From a virus: a DNA stretch of 62,867 nt. Made by a program: the position numbers and the translations under genes. Below, one piece after another: positions 15,271 to 22,374 of this stretch. Under the pieces are notes generated by a model that was given only the letters and a program-made list of their open reading frames with translations, was not told the origin of the DNA and made no database searches. The stretch's first letter is position 1; every line of letters starts with the position of its first letter. The stretch spans positions 1 to 62,867 of the IMG/VR virus record IMGVR_UViG_3300042905_000668. One strand, given 5' to 3'.

Positions 15271-15598
15271 GCGTTTTATTCAATTATGCAAGAAAGTTCT
15301 GTGGCAACAGAATAATATAAACCTCAATCAAATCAAGCACTTGCAGTGGGTTTTCCCCCTATTATTCTATTATTCTCTAAAAATATATATATGAAGAGAC
15401 AATTTCAAAAACTACCAACTCTCCCCCATTTTTCTTTCTCTCACGTGATCTCTCACGCTCTTTCTCTTGTTTCTCTCTTATCTCGCAAATCAACAGAATA
15501 TTAGAACATTACCCCAAAACTCCCCCGCAACCCGCATCAGTACTGGCTTTGCTTTATTCCACGCTCACAGAACTTTGTTGCTTAATTGAATAAAACGC
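15271..15598. repeat. 328-bp noncoding element bounded by 33-base inverted repeats
   Basis: The left arm 15271-15303 (GCGTTTTATTCAATTATGCA...) and the right arm 15566-15598 are reverse complements at 31 of 33 positions. Similarity fades gradually further in. The tetranucleotide CATA directly flanks both outer ends (15267-15270 and 15599-15602), as a target-site duplication would. The interior has no ORF and includes the AT-rich tract CTAAAAATATATATATG. It is either a MITE-like insertion or a large cruciform/hairpin at an origin; a four-base direct repeat alone could be chance. Confidence 0.7.
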
Positions 15599-15632
15599 CA
15601 TACAGCAAGCACATATAACACACAGTAACAGC

Positions 15633-15661
15633 TTGACAACGGAGACTCTTTGTGTTAAAGT
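15633..15661 (+). promoter_or_regulatory. Sigma-70-like promoter for the early operon
   Basis: TTGACA (15633-15638), a 17-base spacer, then TAAAGT (15656-15661, 4 of 6 matches). It lies about 85 bases before the gene at 15746, with a palindrome (15705-15721) between promoter and gene. Confidence 0.65.
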
Positions 15662-15704
15662 AGAGGCTCAACACGTGAAAACATGTTGTAACGAAGTAGG
15701 GCAA

Positions 15705-15721
15705 TTTCCCACGGTGGGAAA
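15705..15721. promoter_or_regulatory. TTTCCCAC-G-GTGGGAAA palindrome, copy 4
   Basis: A 17-base palindrome with central G, placed in the leader of the gene at 15746, 24 bases before its start codon and about 44 bases after the promoter -10 box. A roadblock operator or an mRNA leader hairpin are both possible. Confidence 0.75.
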
Positions 15722-15745
15722 ACCCAATTAACCAAAGGAATCATC

Positions 15746-16102
15746 ATGACGAAAGCAAGAGTAAGTAACCGTGAAACACGTGACTACATCAAGAACCTGA
15801 AAGAGTTCAAGGCCAACAACATTTGGTCTGAGTGGTTGCGTGACGAGAACACCGACACCAACGATGCCCGTTACGTGGTCTATTCATACGACCGCCACTG
15901 GCCACTGTTTATCTACGAGGTCAAGACCGACATGTGGTTTGAGAACGCCAGTAAGTACAGCGTCACCACATCCAAGCACAAGACGCAAAGTCACCCACAT
16001 ACTGCCACGACCATGCTACACGTAGACGACATGATCAAAGTCAAGAACAATGGCGTAGTTGGCATGATCACACCCTTAACTTGGAGAGAGGTAACAGTAT
16101 GA
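15746..16102 (+). CDS. Early protein of unknown function (118 aa)
   Basis: A basic protein with a recognisable conserved phage pattern around ARYVVYSYDRHWPLFIYEVK, followed by a His/Thr-rich loop (SKHKTQSHPHTATTML) and a short C-terminal strand region. I do not know the family's function. It is the first gene after the 15633 promoter; ribosome site AAAGGA lies upstream of ATG 15746. It overlaps the next gene by four bases (ATGA). Confidence 0.7.
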   Translation: MTKARVSNRETRDYIKNLKEFKANNIWSEWLRDENTDTNDARYVVYSYDRHWPLFIYEVKTDMWFENASKYSVTTSKHKTQSHPHTATTMLHVDDMIKVKNNGVVGMITPLTWREVTV

Positions 16103-16272
16103 AATACCGAGGAACATTAGTTGTGTCTTACACCCAACAAATAGAAGTTGATGCCGAGACGCAAGCCGAAGCTGAAGACTTGATGCGAGAAGCATTTGAC
16201 CCAACACGTTGCTACAACACCGCCGAGTGCCAAGCATACGATGTAGAAGAAATTAAAGGGGAAGCAAAATGA
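16099..16272 (+). CDS. Small early protein (57 aa)
   Basis: Starts at ATG 16099 (MKYRGTLVVSY), preceded by GAGAGG, and overlaps the stop of the upstream gene. The pattern TQQIEVDAETQAEAEDLMRE with a beta start suggests a small alpha/beta fold of the type seen in DpnD/PcfM-like short phage proteins. Function unknown. Confidence 0.6.
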   Translation: MKYRGTLVVSYTQQIEVDAETQAEAEDLMREAFDPTRCYNTAECQAYDVEEIKGEAK

Positions 16273-16358
16273 CACGTGGAGAAAAGTTTGAGCGGGTAGT
16301 GTTCTTACTCTGCGTCATCGTACTGCTACTTGATCTCTTGTACTGGAGACCGGATTGA
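16269..16358 (+). CDS. Mini membrane protein (29 aa)
   Basis: A frame from ATG 16269 to TGA 16358, overlapping the upstream stop (ATGA). It encodes MTRGEKFERV followed by one hydrophobic helix (VFLLCVIVLLLDLLYW). Coupling and clear topology favour a real small membrane peptide, but the length makes it uncertain. Confidence 0.5.
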   Translation: MTRGEKFERVVFLLCVIVLLLDLLYWRPD

Positions 16359-16369
16359 TCGGCCACTAT

Positions 16370-16398
16370 TTGACACTCACCTGTCAACCTGTTATAGT
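16370..16398 (+). promoter_or_regulatory. Near-consensus sigma-70 promoter for the MoxR/VWA module
   Basis: TTGACA (16370-16375), a 17-base spacer and TATAGT (16393-16398): six of six and five of six consensus bases at ideal spacing. Transcription would begin near 16405, about 30 bases before the palindrome at 16436 and about 70 bases before the gene at 16478. This is the best host-type promoter seen in the window. Confidence 0.85.
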
Positions 16399-16435
16399 TA
16401 AGTCTGTGTTAGTTAAATGTGTAAGCAGATGTAAC

Positions 16436-16450
16436 TTCCCACTGTGGGAA
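16436..16450. promoter_or_regulatory. TTCCCAC-T-GTGGGAA palindrome, copy 5
   Basis: A 15-base palindrome in the leader between the strong promoter (16370) and the start of the first module gene (16478). Confidence 0.75.
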
Positions 16451-16477
16451 AACATCAACAACTGAAAGGTAATCATC

Positions 16478-17368
16478 ATGAGTAATTTTGCAATCGACTT
16501 GGGCAACTTCAGTGTGTCCAAACTTTCAAGCTCTGCGCTTATCGTCAACCTGTCCTTGTCTGTATGGACTGGCCGCAAACTGGACAAGCGTGTGTCCGAA
16601 GAGGTGGATCAACAGAACAGCACGAAGACCCGTGCCGGTAACTACCACAAGAATCTTTTGGCAGGGTCAAGCAAGCTGACCGAGATCACCAAGATCGCCA
16701 ATGCCATACGTGGTTGGATGTATGGTGTGACGCAACCATGGGGTGACAACGGTGACCGCATCTTGAACATGGCCTACTTCATGGAGTTCAAGGATCGACT
16801 GACTGACTACGAGTCTCAGTTCTCAACTGCTGTCAACAACTTTCTCAGTGACTACGACACACTGGTTGCGGCGGCGGCTTTCCAACTCGGTGACCTGTTC
16901 AACCGTGAGGACTACCCCACACGTGAGACCATCGAGGCCAAGTTCGGGTTCCGGTACAGCATGATCCCACTGCCACAAGCGGGTGACTTTCGTGTAGACA
17001 TCGGTGAGGATGGACTCAAGCAACTGCAATCACAGTACGAGGCTGTCTTACAGCAACGTGTTACTGGTGCTATGACCGAGGCATGGGAGCGTCTGCATGA
17101 CTGCCTGTCACGTATGTCAGAACGTCTTGAGGATAGCGATGATGGCAAGCGTAAGATTTTCCGTGACTCTCTTGTCGAGAACGCCATCGAGATTTGTGGC
17201 CTGTTGAAATCATTCAACATCACCAACGACACACGTATGGATGAGATGCGTAAGCAACTCGAAGATGCTATGCGTGGCGTAGATGCCGAGGCACTGCGTG
17301 ACAGCGACTCACTGCGTGAGCAGACCAAGCGCAAGGTCGATTCAATCTTGTCGAAGTTCGACATCTAA
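16478..17368 (+). CDS. DUF3150-like protein of a MoxR/VWA module (296 aa)
   Basis: Helical protein with no catalytic motif. Blocks GRKLDKRVSEEVDQQ, AGNYHKNLLAGSSKLTEI, VTQPWGDNGDRILNMAYFME and LGDLFNREDYPTRE match my recollection of DUF3150-type proteins encoded next to CobS/MoxR-like ATPases in phages. The C-terminal third is coiled (RMDEMRKQLEDAMRGVDAEA). It is the first gene after a near-consensus promoter and a palindrome, and precedes the AAA+ and VWA genes by short gaps. Probable role: a subunit or adaptor of that complex. Family name moderately sure, function unknown. Confidence 0.6.
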   Translation: MSNFAIDLGNFSVSKLSSSALIVNLSLSVWTGRKLDKRVSEEVDQQNSTKTRAGNYHKNLLAGSSKLTEITKIANAIRGWMYGVTQPWGDNGDRILNMAYFMEFKDRLTDYESQFSTAVNNFLSDYDTLVAAAAFQLGDLFNREDYPTRETIEAKFGFRYSMIPLPQAGDFRVDIGEDGLKQLQSQYEAVLQQRVTGAMTEAWERLHDCLSRMSERLEDSDDGKRKIFRDSLVENAIEICGLLKSFNITNDTRMDEMRKQLEDAMRGVDAEALRDSDSLREQTKRKVDSILSKFDI

Positions 17369-17383
17369 TTCCCACAGTGGGAA
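17369..17383. promoter_or_regulatory. TTCCCAC-A-GTGGGAA palindrome, copy 6
   Basis: A 15-base palindrome overlapping the end of the stop codon region of the first module gene and lying 35 bases before the AAA+ gene. Its place between two co-transcribed genes argues for an RNA-level function as well as a DNA-binding one. Confidence 0.75.
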
Positions 17384-17418
17384 AATACAACCAACCCTTA
17401 ACCAACCGAAAGTAAACC

Positions 17419-18495
17419 ATGTACAACTCAATCACTCTCAAACAATGTGCTGACCTTATCGCCGCCGTGGGCGACAAACAAACTGTCCTAGTGCAGGGCG
17501 AGATGGGCATCGGCAAGTCTGCCATCCTCAAGATGCTCAAGTCATATCCTCAATTCAAGGACGCGTTCTTTTGCTACGTGGACATCACTACCAAAGATGT
17601 TGGTGACTTCCTTATTCCCAAGATACGTGACATTGACGGTGTAGAAGTATGTTCATTCATACCCAACGAAGAGTTCGGGTTCCACTTCAAAGGCCGCAAG
17701 GTTGTGATGATGCTTGACGAGATCGGCAAGGCACGTGGTGGTGTGATGAACGCATGCTTGCGTCTGATGAACGAGCGGTCACTGGGTGTGAATGTGCTAG
17801 ACGGTGTTGTGTTTGGTACAACTAACTTGTCTGTCGAGGGACTAGGTGACAACGTGCCGCCACATGCTCTCAATAGGGTGACTCGTGTACGTGTCAAGAA
17901 GTCTGACGCACCGACATGGATCGAGGACTATGCGATTCCCATGGGTATCAACCCTGTCATCATCGGCACTGTTGCTGAGTACCCCGAGATGTTTGCTACG
18001 TTCGAGGACTACGAGAAGCCCGAGCAGAATGTTTACATCAGTGATCCCCGTACTGTGCGTGGTGCTGTTGTGACACACCGTTCTATGGAGCGTGCCGCCT
18101 ATGTGTATGAGCACACTCGTATCTTGGGTGATGCTGTGATGTGTCACGCACTGGCTGGTACCGTGGGTGAAGCGGCTATGCACAACATCTTGACGATGGA
18201 CAAGATGGACTCACAACTTACACCGTGGGATGAGTTGATCAAGTCACCCGAGACTGCGACTGTGCCTACGTCTGCCGCCGCTACATGTATGTTGGTAGCC
18301 AAGGCTGTGCATCGTATTGAGAACAGCAACATCGTTGCATGGATGAAGTTCTTGAACCGCATCCCCAAAGAAGCGCAAGGTTTGTTTGCACGTAGTGTCA
18401 TGTCAGACAAGTGCCCCAAGCGTGACGTTGCCGCACGTAACACCGAGTTTGCTTTATGGGCGGCGGCTAACAACTTCATGTTCGCCAAGAAGTAA
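17419..18495 (+). CDS. MoxR/CobS-type AAA+ ATPase (358 aa)
   Basis: An ATP-driven remodelling enzyme. Visible motifs: Walker A GEMGIGKS (residues 27-34), Walker B VVMMLDEIGKA (95-105), sensor 1 GTTN (133-136), and LNRVTRV (151-157) near the arginine-finger region. The region RGGVMNACLRLMNERSLG is typical of MoxR-like proteins. MoxR ATPases work with VWA-domain partners as chaperone or chelatase-like machines, and the next gene encodes such a partner. GAAAG serves as ribosome site before ATG 17419. Substrate unknown. Confidence 0.85.
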   Translation: MYNSITLKQCADLIAAVGDKQTVLVQGEMGIGKSAILKMLKSYPQFKDAFFCYVDITTKDVGDFLIPKIRDIDGVEVCSFIPNEEFGFHFKGRKVVMMLDEIGKARGGVMNACLRLMNERSLGVNVLDGVVFGTTNLSVEGLGDNVPPHALNRVTRVRVKKSDAPTWIEDYAIPMGINPVIIGTVAEYPEMFATFEDYEKPEQNVYISDPRTVRGAVVTHRSMERAAYVYEHTRILGDAVMCHALAGTVGEAAMHNILTMDKMDSQLTPWDELIKSPETATVPTSAAATCMLVAKAVHRIENSNIVAWMKFLNRIPKEAQGLFARSVMSDKCPKRDVAARNTEFALWAAANNFMFAKK

Positions 18496-18525
18496 TCAGC
18501 TTCATATCATATTAAGGAGAGAGCT

Positions 18526-19710
18526 ATGTCATTCCTCACACAACTCAACACGTTGACACCAACGCAACGTATCCAACGAGCACACGTAGAGCTTATGGGT
18601 CATCCTGACACGATGGAGTATGCGTCTGTCATCATGGTCGGTAAGTACGAAGTGCGTGACGATGTGCCCACTGCATGCACCAACGGCATCGACTGTAAGT
18701 ACGGTAGCAAGTTCATCAAGGACATGCCTGACTCTGACTTACGTGGCTTGATCATGCACGAGAACCTACACAAGGTATTCCAACACATGTTCTTGTGGCA
18801 ACATCTCTACAAGGAAGATGGACGCACGGCTAACATGGCATGCGACTACGTGATCAACATCATCATTGACGATATCCGTGTACGTACTGGTGGGTTTGTC
18901 ACACTGCCCAAGGGTGGGTTGCTTGACCGCAAGTACGAGGGTATGGATTCGCAGACTGTGTACAACATGTTGCGGGAAGAGGGTGACGGTGGTGGATCTG
19001 GTGGTGGTGAAGGTGACGGCTTTGACGATCACGATTGGGAATCGGGTGAGGCCATGTCACAAGAAGATATCGAGCAGATCGGCAAGGACATCAACCAAGC
19101 TATTCGTCAGGGTCAACTGATGGCGGGTAAGTTGGGTGGCAATCAGTCACGTGCATTGGGTTCGCTCATCGAGCCAAAGGTTGACTGGCGTGAACAGTTA
19201 CGTGAGTTCGTTTCATCTACTGCTGTAGGCAAGGACATCTCTACGTGGCAACGTGTTAACCGTAGGTGGTTGCAACATGATACGTACATGCCCTCTACTA
19301 TCACTGAGAATGTTGGTCGCATCGTGGTTGCCATTGATACATCCGGTTCTATTGGTACTGCTGAGTTGTCCAAGTTCTTGTCTGAGGTGCAAGGTATCTG
19401 CGTCAACACCAAGCCTGAGAAGGTTGATCTGTTGTATTGGGACACCGACGTCGCAGCTCATGAAGTGTACACACAGGAACAACTTGATAAGCTCACATCA
19501 TCTACTAAGCCCGCCGGTGGTGGTGGCACTGACGTGGCATGTGTGTCCAAGTATCTCAAGGACAATCAGATTCGTCCTGAGTGTGTAATTGTCTTGACTG
19601 ACGGTTACATCTACGGTGATTGGGGTACATGGAATGCCCCCGTGCTGTGGACTATCGTAGGTGGTAACAAAGTTGTACCCCCCATGGGCACGACCATCCA
19701 TCTCGACTGA
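18526..19710 (+). CDS. DUF2201-like metallopeptidase + VWA protein (394 aa)
   Basis: The N-terminal domain has a zinc HExxH motif, HENLH (residues 78-82), in the setting RGLIMHENLHKVFQH. A Gly/Asp-rich linker (about 152-172) follows. The C-terminal VWA-like domain has the MIDAS DTSGS (271-275), then GGGGTD (331-336) and VIVLTDGY. This order is that of VWA-like DUF2201 proteins, which pair with MoxR ATPases, as in CobT/CobS or ViaA/RavA-like couples. AAGGAGAGAG precedes ATG 18526. It likely forms a complex with the preceding ATPase; the target is unknown. Confidence 0.85.
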   Translation: MSFLTQLNTLTPTQRIQRAHVELMGHPDTMEYASVIMVGKYEVRDDVPTACTNGIDCKYGSKFIKDMPDSDLRGLIMHENLHKVFQHMFLWQHLYKEDGRTANMACDYVINIIIDDIRVRTGGFVTLPKGGLLDRKYEGMDSQTVYNMLREEGDGGGSGGGEGDGFDDHDWESGEAMSQEDIEQIGKDINQAIRQGQLMAGKLGGNQSRALGSLIEPKVDWREQLREFVSSTAVGKDISTWQRVNRRWLQHDTYMPSTITENVGRIVVAIDTSGSIGTAELSKFLSEVQGICVNTKPEKVDLLYWDTDVAAHEVYTQEQLDKLTSSTKPAGGGGTDVACVSKYLKDNQIRPECVIVLTDGYIYGDWGTWNAPVLWTIVGGNKVVPPMGTTIHLD

Positions 19711-19716
19711 CGTATG

Positions 19717-19734
19717 GGTCTCTCTATAGAGACC
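19717..19734 (+). promoter_or_regulatory. Intergenic hairpin after the VWA gene
   Basis: GGTCTCT (19717-19723) pairs with AGAGACC (19728-19734) across CTAT. No T-run follows, so it is not a classical terminator. It could protect or delimit the module's mRNA. Confidence 0.5.
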
Positions 19735-19771
19735 TGTTCCCTCCCCCTCCTAACCTAACTGAAAGTAAATC

Positions 19772-20668
19772 ATGAAAACTACACGCGAAAACTTTGTTGG
19801 TAACATTGACTTTGATCGTTTCCAACGTAACGCAGAGAAGGCACGTGAGCTTGGCCACGAGCACTGGATCGGTGACATACCAGTGCGCAAAGAAATGGTG
19901 GCGTTCTTCAAAGCATTCAAAGACAAACGCTACAACATCGTGCCGTGCATTGACGATAACACCAAAACCATTTGGAAGCGTAGCGATGACGGTGAGTCTA
20001 TTGCCGTACCCGTATACAACACATTGGGTATCACGTTCCCTGATGCGACTGACTTCAGGTCAGGCAAGCTACACATCATGGGTGATGCCGAGGTGCAGTA
20101 CTGTGTAGAGTCAAAGAAGATTGAGAATGAGAAGTATGCTTGCCACAGTGATGGCTACAACATTCGTCAGTCCAAAGATGTTAAAAAGGCACTGAAGGTT
20201 GCGATGACTTATCTCAAGCCGCTTACATACGATGACATCTTGGACAGATGCCGTGACCCACTGCACCGAGGTATCGAGCACTTGCGTTCACCCGCCCGTG
20301 AGAAGTTACACGACAACCTGAGCATTCAACGTGGTGACGTAGCACAAGAAGTTGCTCACATGATTGCATCGGGGTATGTACCAAGTACAAAAGCATTTAA
20401 AGATGCGTTAGACTTGCTAGTCAAAGACGGTGCAGAGCTTAAACGTATGCAGGACTACAAACCCCGTGCATGCTTTGTGTGGGTCAAGCCTAACAGTTTG
20501 TCCTACAAGTTCACCGATGAAATGCAAGTGACAGAGTGCACTAGCATGGATGATGTGCCTGAGTTCGTTCGTAATAAGTTAGCCGTGTTGCAGATCGCAA
20601 AGAACGGGGACGCTATTGCGGATGTTGGCGTCCGTGTGTCAGACATTACTTATTGGGTATTCGCATGA
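19772..20668 (+). CDS. Unknown early protein (298 aa)
   Basis: Not recognised. A mixed alpha/beta protein with the conserved-looking blocks HWIGDIPVRKEMVAFFKAFK and DDILDRCRDPLHRGIEHLRS. Its last 45 residues (DDVPEFVRNKLAVLQIAKNG, then VRVSDITYWVF) are related to the end of the next protein (EDVEPWIMETISMLRIAETN...KVSDTLYYIL), so the two share a C-terminal domain. GAAAG precedes ATG 19772. It follows the MoxR/VWA genes by 61 bases and may be their accessory protein. Confidence 0.6.
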   Translation: MKTTRENFVGNIDFDRFQRNAEKARELGHEHWIGDIPVRKEMVAFFKAFKDKRYNIVPCIDDNTKTIWKRSDDGESIAVPVYNTLGITFPDATDFRSGKLHIMGDAEVQYCVESKKIENEKYACHSDGYNIRQSKDVKKALKVAMTYLKPLTYDDILDRCRDPLHRGIEHLRSPAREKLHDNLSIQRGDVAQEVAHMIASGYVPSTKAFKDALDLLVKDGAELKRMQDYKPRACFVWVKPNSLSYKFTDEMQVTECTSMDDVPEFVRNKLAVLQIAKNGDAIADVGVRVSDITYWVFA

Positions 20669-21030
20669 GTCAAGATGACCTAATGAAACTACGTGTACAG
20701 GCGGCACTTGATGAGGTGCAAGTTAAGTTTGAGGCACAGAAAAATTTACGTGAATGGACATGGATGATGCAAAAGGGAGAGCTAAGTACAAACGATGTTA
20801 TCCGTGTGGAAGTGAATGATAATGGGACAGTTAACTTGTATGACTTCACGTTACCGAGCAAAGGAGGAATGAAACGTTTAGACATGCCACAAGAAGATGT
20901 AGAGCCGTGGATCATGGAGACAATATCCATGCTCCGTATTGCAGAAACAAACGATCTGATACCTGAGTTGGGTTTCAAAGTATCGGACACGTTGTATTAC
21001 ATATTAAACAGAGAAGGAGAGATGAGATGA
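20665..21030 (+). CDS. Unknown early protein sharing the C-terminal domain of its neighbour (121 aa)
   Basis: Starts at ATG 20665 (MSQDDLMKLR), overlapping the upstream TGA by four bases. The N-terminal half is helical, then a beta region (VIRVEVNDNGTVNLYDFTLP). The C-terminal 40 residues resemble those of the 298-aa protein upstream, suggesting a domain duplication. Function unknown. Confidence 0.6.
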   Translation: MSQDDLMKLRVQAALDEVQVKFEAQKNLREWTWMMQKGELSTNDVIRVEVNDNGTVNLYDFTLPSKGGMKRLDMPQEDVEPWIMETISMLRIAETNDLIPELGFKVSDTLYYILNREGEMR

Positions 21031-21203
21031 CACCCGAAGAAATTGAAGCACGATATGGTAAAGACTCATTAGATATGATCTATGACGTACTGTTACAAAA
21101 CCCAGTACATGAGTTAGCCGATTGGATTCTGACTTTTTATTCAGATGAAGAAATTGGTAAGTGGATTAACGAATTAAAAGCAGATCAAGAGGAGACAGAA
21201 TGA
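21027..21203 (+). CDS. Small acidic helical protein (58 aa)
   Basis: Frame from ATG 21027 to TGA 21203, with ATGA overlaps at both ends and a GGAGAGATGAG ribosome site. It encodes MTPEEIEARYGKDSLDMIYD followed by an ADWILTFYSDEEIGKW helix. Function unknown, but the tight coupling argues for a real gene. Confidence 0.6.
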   Translation: MTPEEIEARYGKDSLDMIYDVLLQNPVHELADWILTFYSDEEIGKWINELKADQEETE

Positions 21204-21406
21204 AAGACGTATACAGAACAAGTACAGGGATTGAGATTGGTTGCATGTACAAAAAACCTATGCACCAACTTAACCATGACGAGGAAGAAATTCAACGGGC
21301 ATTGCTAGGGATACGAGGCCCAGATCACATGTCAATGACACTGTACATAATCTTTTTAGTTGCGCTGTTCACAACGCTGGTACTAACCGTTGGGAGTGGA
21401 CGATGA
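21200..21406 (+). CDS. Small protein with one C-terminal membrane helix (68 aa)
   Basis: The N-terminus is polar (RTSTGIEIGCMYKKPMHQL); residues about 45-65 form a hydrophobic segment (MTLYIIFLVALFTTLVLTVG). Coupled by ATGA on both sides. A tail-anchored inner-membrane peptide expressed early; role unknown. Confidence 0.6.
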   Translation: MKDVYRTSTGIEIGCMYKKPMHQLNHDEEEIQRALLGIRGPDHMSMTLYIIFLVALFTTLVLTVGSGR

Positions 21407-21609
21407 ATGATCATGAGAGCAACTTATACGATTTGTATGCGGGGTTCGCCATGATGGCGATGCTGAATAAAGCACCCAAGTCAACCAAGCCCGAAGAGAT
21501 TGCAAGCGTTGCACATGAGCAAGCCAGTGCCATGCTCAAAGAGCGTAGCAACTTACGCAAAGTACAAGAGGGCGGTATTGCTGACATCATTAACAAGTGG
21601 GAGGGTTGA
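21403..21609 (+). CDS. Small conserved phage protein (68 aa)
   Basis: The pattern YAGFAMMAMLNK followed by IASVAHEQASAMLKERSNLR resembles a family of short phage proteins; the gene at 23251-23469 (YFAAKAMQSY...AYAQADAMLIYRE) is a relative. Both have a paired helical layout. Function unknown. Confidence 0.6.
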   Translation: MNDHESNLYDLYAGFAMMAMLNKAPKSTKPEEIASVAHEQASAMLKERSNLRKVQEGGIADIINKWEG

Positions 21610-21612
21610 AGT

Positions 21613-21813
21613 ATGCCAAGACCTAAACCGCCAATGCCACTGATAGGACGCCAAGTGCGTATGTCAGATTTAGATTGGTTGATATTTCAAGACATGGGAG
21701 GTGCTGATTGGTTACGCAAATACTTAAAGGCCAAGGCAAGACTGCCCATGAAACATTACGAAGCACAACTGAAAGGAGAGAAGAATGACACCGGAAAAGA
21801 AAGTCAAAACTAA
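21613..21813 (+). CDS. Small basic protein (66 aa)
   Basis: MPRPKPPMPLIGRQVRMSDL followed by DMGGADWLRKYLKAK, a pattern common in short phage ORFs of unknown role. The end overlaps the start of the nuclease gene by 29 bases. Confidence 0.6.
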   Translation: MPRPKPPMPLIGRQVRMSDLDWLIFQDMGGADWLRKYLKAKARLPMKHYEAQLKGEKNDTGKESQN

Positions 21814-22180
21814 AGTGGTTGCCATACTCAAAGAGTTTGGGGCGTACTACTTCTACCCCGTCACCGGAGGTTACGGTGCATCGGGCGTACCCGACATAGT
21901 TGGGTGCTACAAGGGTAAGTTCTTTGCGATTGAATGCAAAGCAGGGAAGGGTAAGACAACTGCGCTTCAAGAGAAGAACATTGCTCAGATCATTGCACAG
22001 GGTGGCGCGGCTATCGTGGTCAATGAGGACAACATTGATGACGTGCGCAACTTACTGGTGTGTATGAATAGCGTTGAGTTTGAAAGGGCGTGGCTTGAAA
22101 CCACAGTGCAAGACACCACAAAAGAACTTATAGAAGCACGTAGATTAACAAACGAAGTAATAGCAAGGAGTAGCAAATGA
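21785..22180 (+). CDS. VRR-NUC nuclease (131 aa)
   Basis: A PD-(D/E)XK nuclease of the VRR-NUC type. Visible catalytic residues: D37 in SGVPDIVG, E50 and K52 in AIECK, and Q62 in TALQEKN. The small size is typical of phage stand-alone VRR-NUC proteins, which are thought to cut branched DNA (Holliday junction-like) during replication or recombination. ATG 21785 is preceded by AAAGGAGAG. The C-terminal 50 residues form an extra helical tail. Confidence 0.85.
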   Translation: MTPEKKVKTKVVAILKEFGAYYFYPVTGGYGASGVPDIVGCYKGKFFAIECKAGKGKTTALQEKNIAQIIAQGGAAIVVNEDNIDDVRNLLVCMNSVEFERAWLETTVQDTTKELIEARRLTNEVIARSSK

Positions 22181-22374
22181 ACATAGATGAGAACAGCATA
22201 GATGAGAACAGATTATTGATTGCATTGAAACGTCTCGCTGAGTCTGCGGATGGGTACATAGACGATGGCTCTTGGTGTGATGCGTTAACACAAGACATTG
22301 CAGATGCACATAAATTGATAGACCAAATGCTCGAAGCGAGGAACTTTAAAAAATCAAAAGGAGTAACCAAATGA
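22177..22374 (+). CDS. Small acidic helical protein (65 aa)
   Basis: The N-terminus contains a duplicated unit (NIDENSIDENR), reflecting a DNA repeat of CATAGATGAGAACAG. The rest is helical (LIALKRLAESADGYIDDG). Coupled to its neighbours by four-base overlaps. Function unknown. Confidence 0.55.
   Translation: MNIDENSIDENRLLIALKRLAESADGYIDDGSWCDALTQDIADAHKLIDQMLEARNFKKSKGVTK

Larger units (their letters stand above)
14935..15745. other. Repeat-rich noncoding region, candidate replication origin
   Basis: About 810 bases without a credible gene. It contains an even palindrome (14977-14994), two 26-base direct repeats (14999-15024, 15153-15178), palindromes at 15116-15138, 15223-15241 and 15705-15721, and a degenerate half-copy near 15204-15220. 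It also holds a 9-base inverted repeat (15189-15197 with 15255-15263), a 33-base inverted repeat (15271-15303 with 15566-15598), an AT-rich tract (15358-15395) and a pyrimidine-rich tract (15425-15485). A sigma-70-like promoter (15633-15661) closes it. Repeats plus an AT-rich unwinding-type tract suggest an origin; no known iteron or DnaA-box cluster was recognised. Confidence 0.6.
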
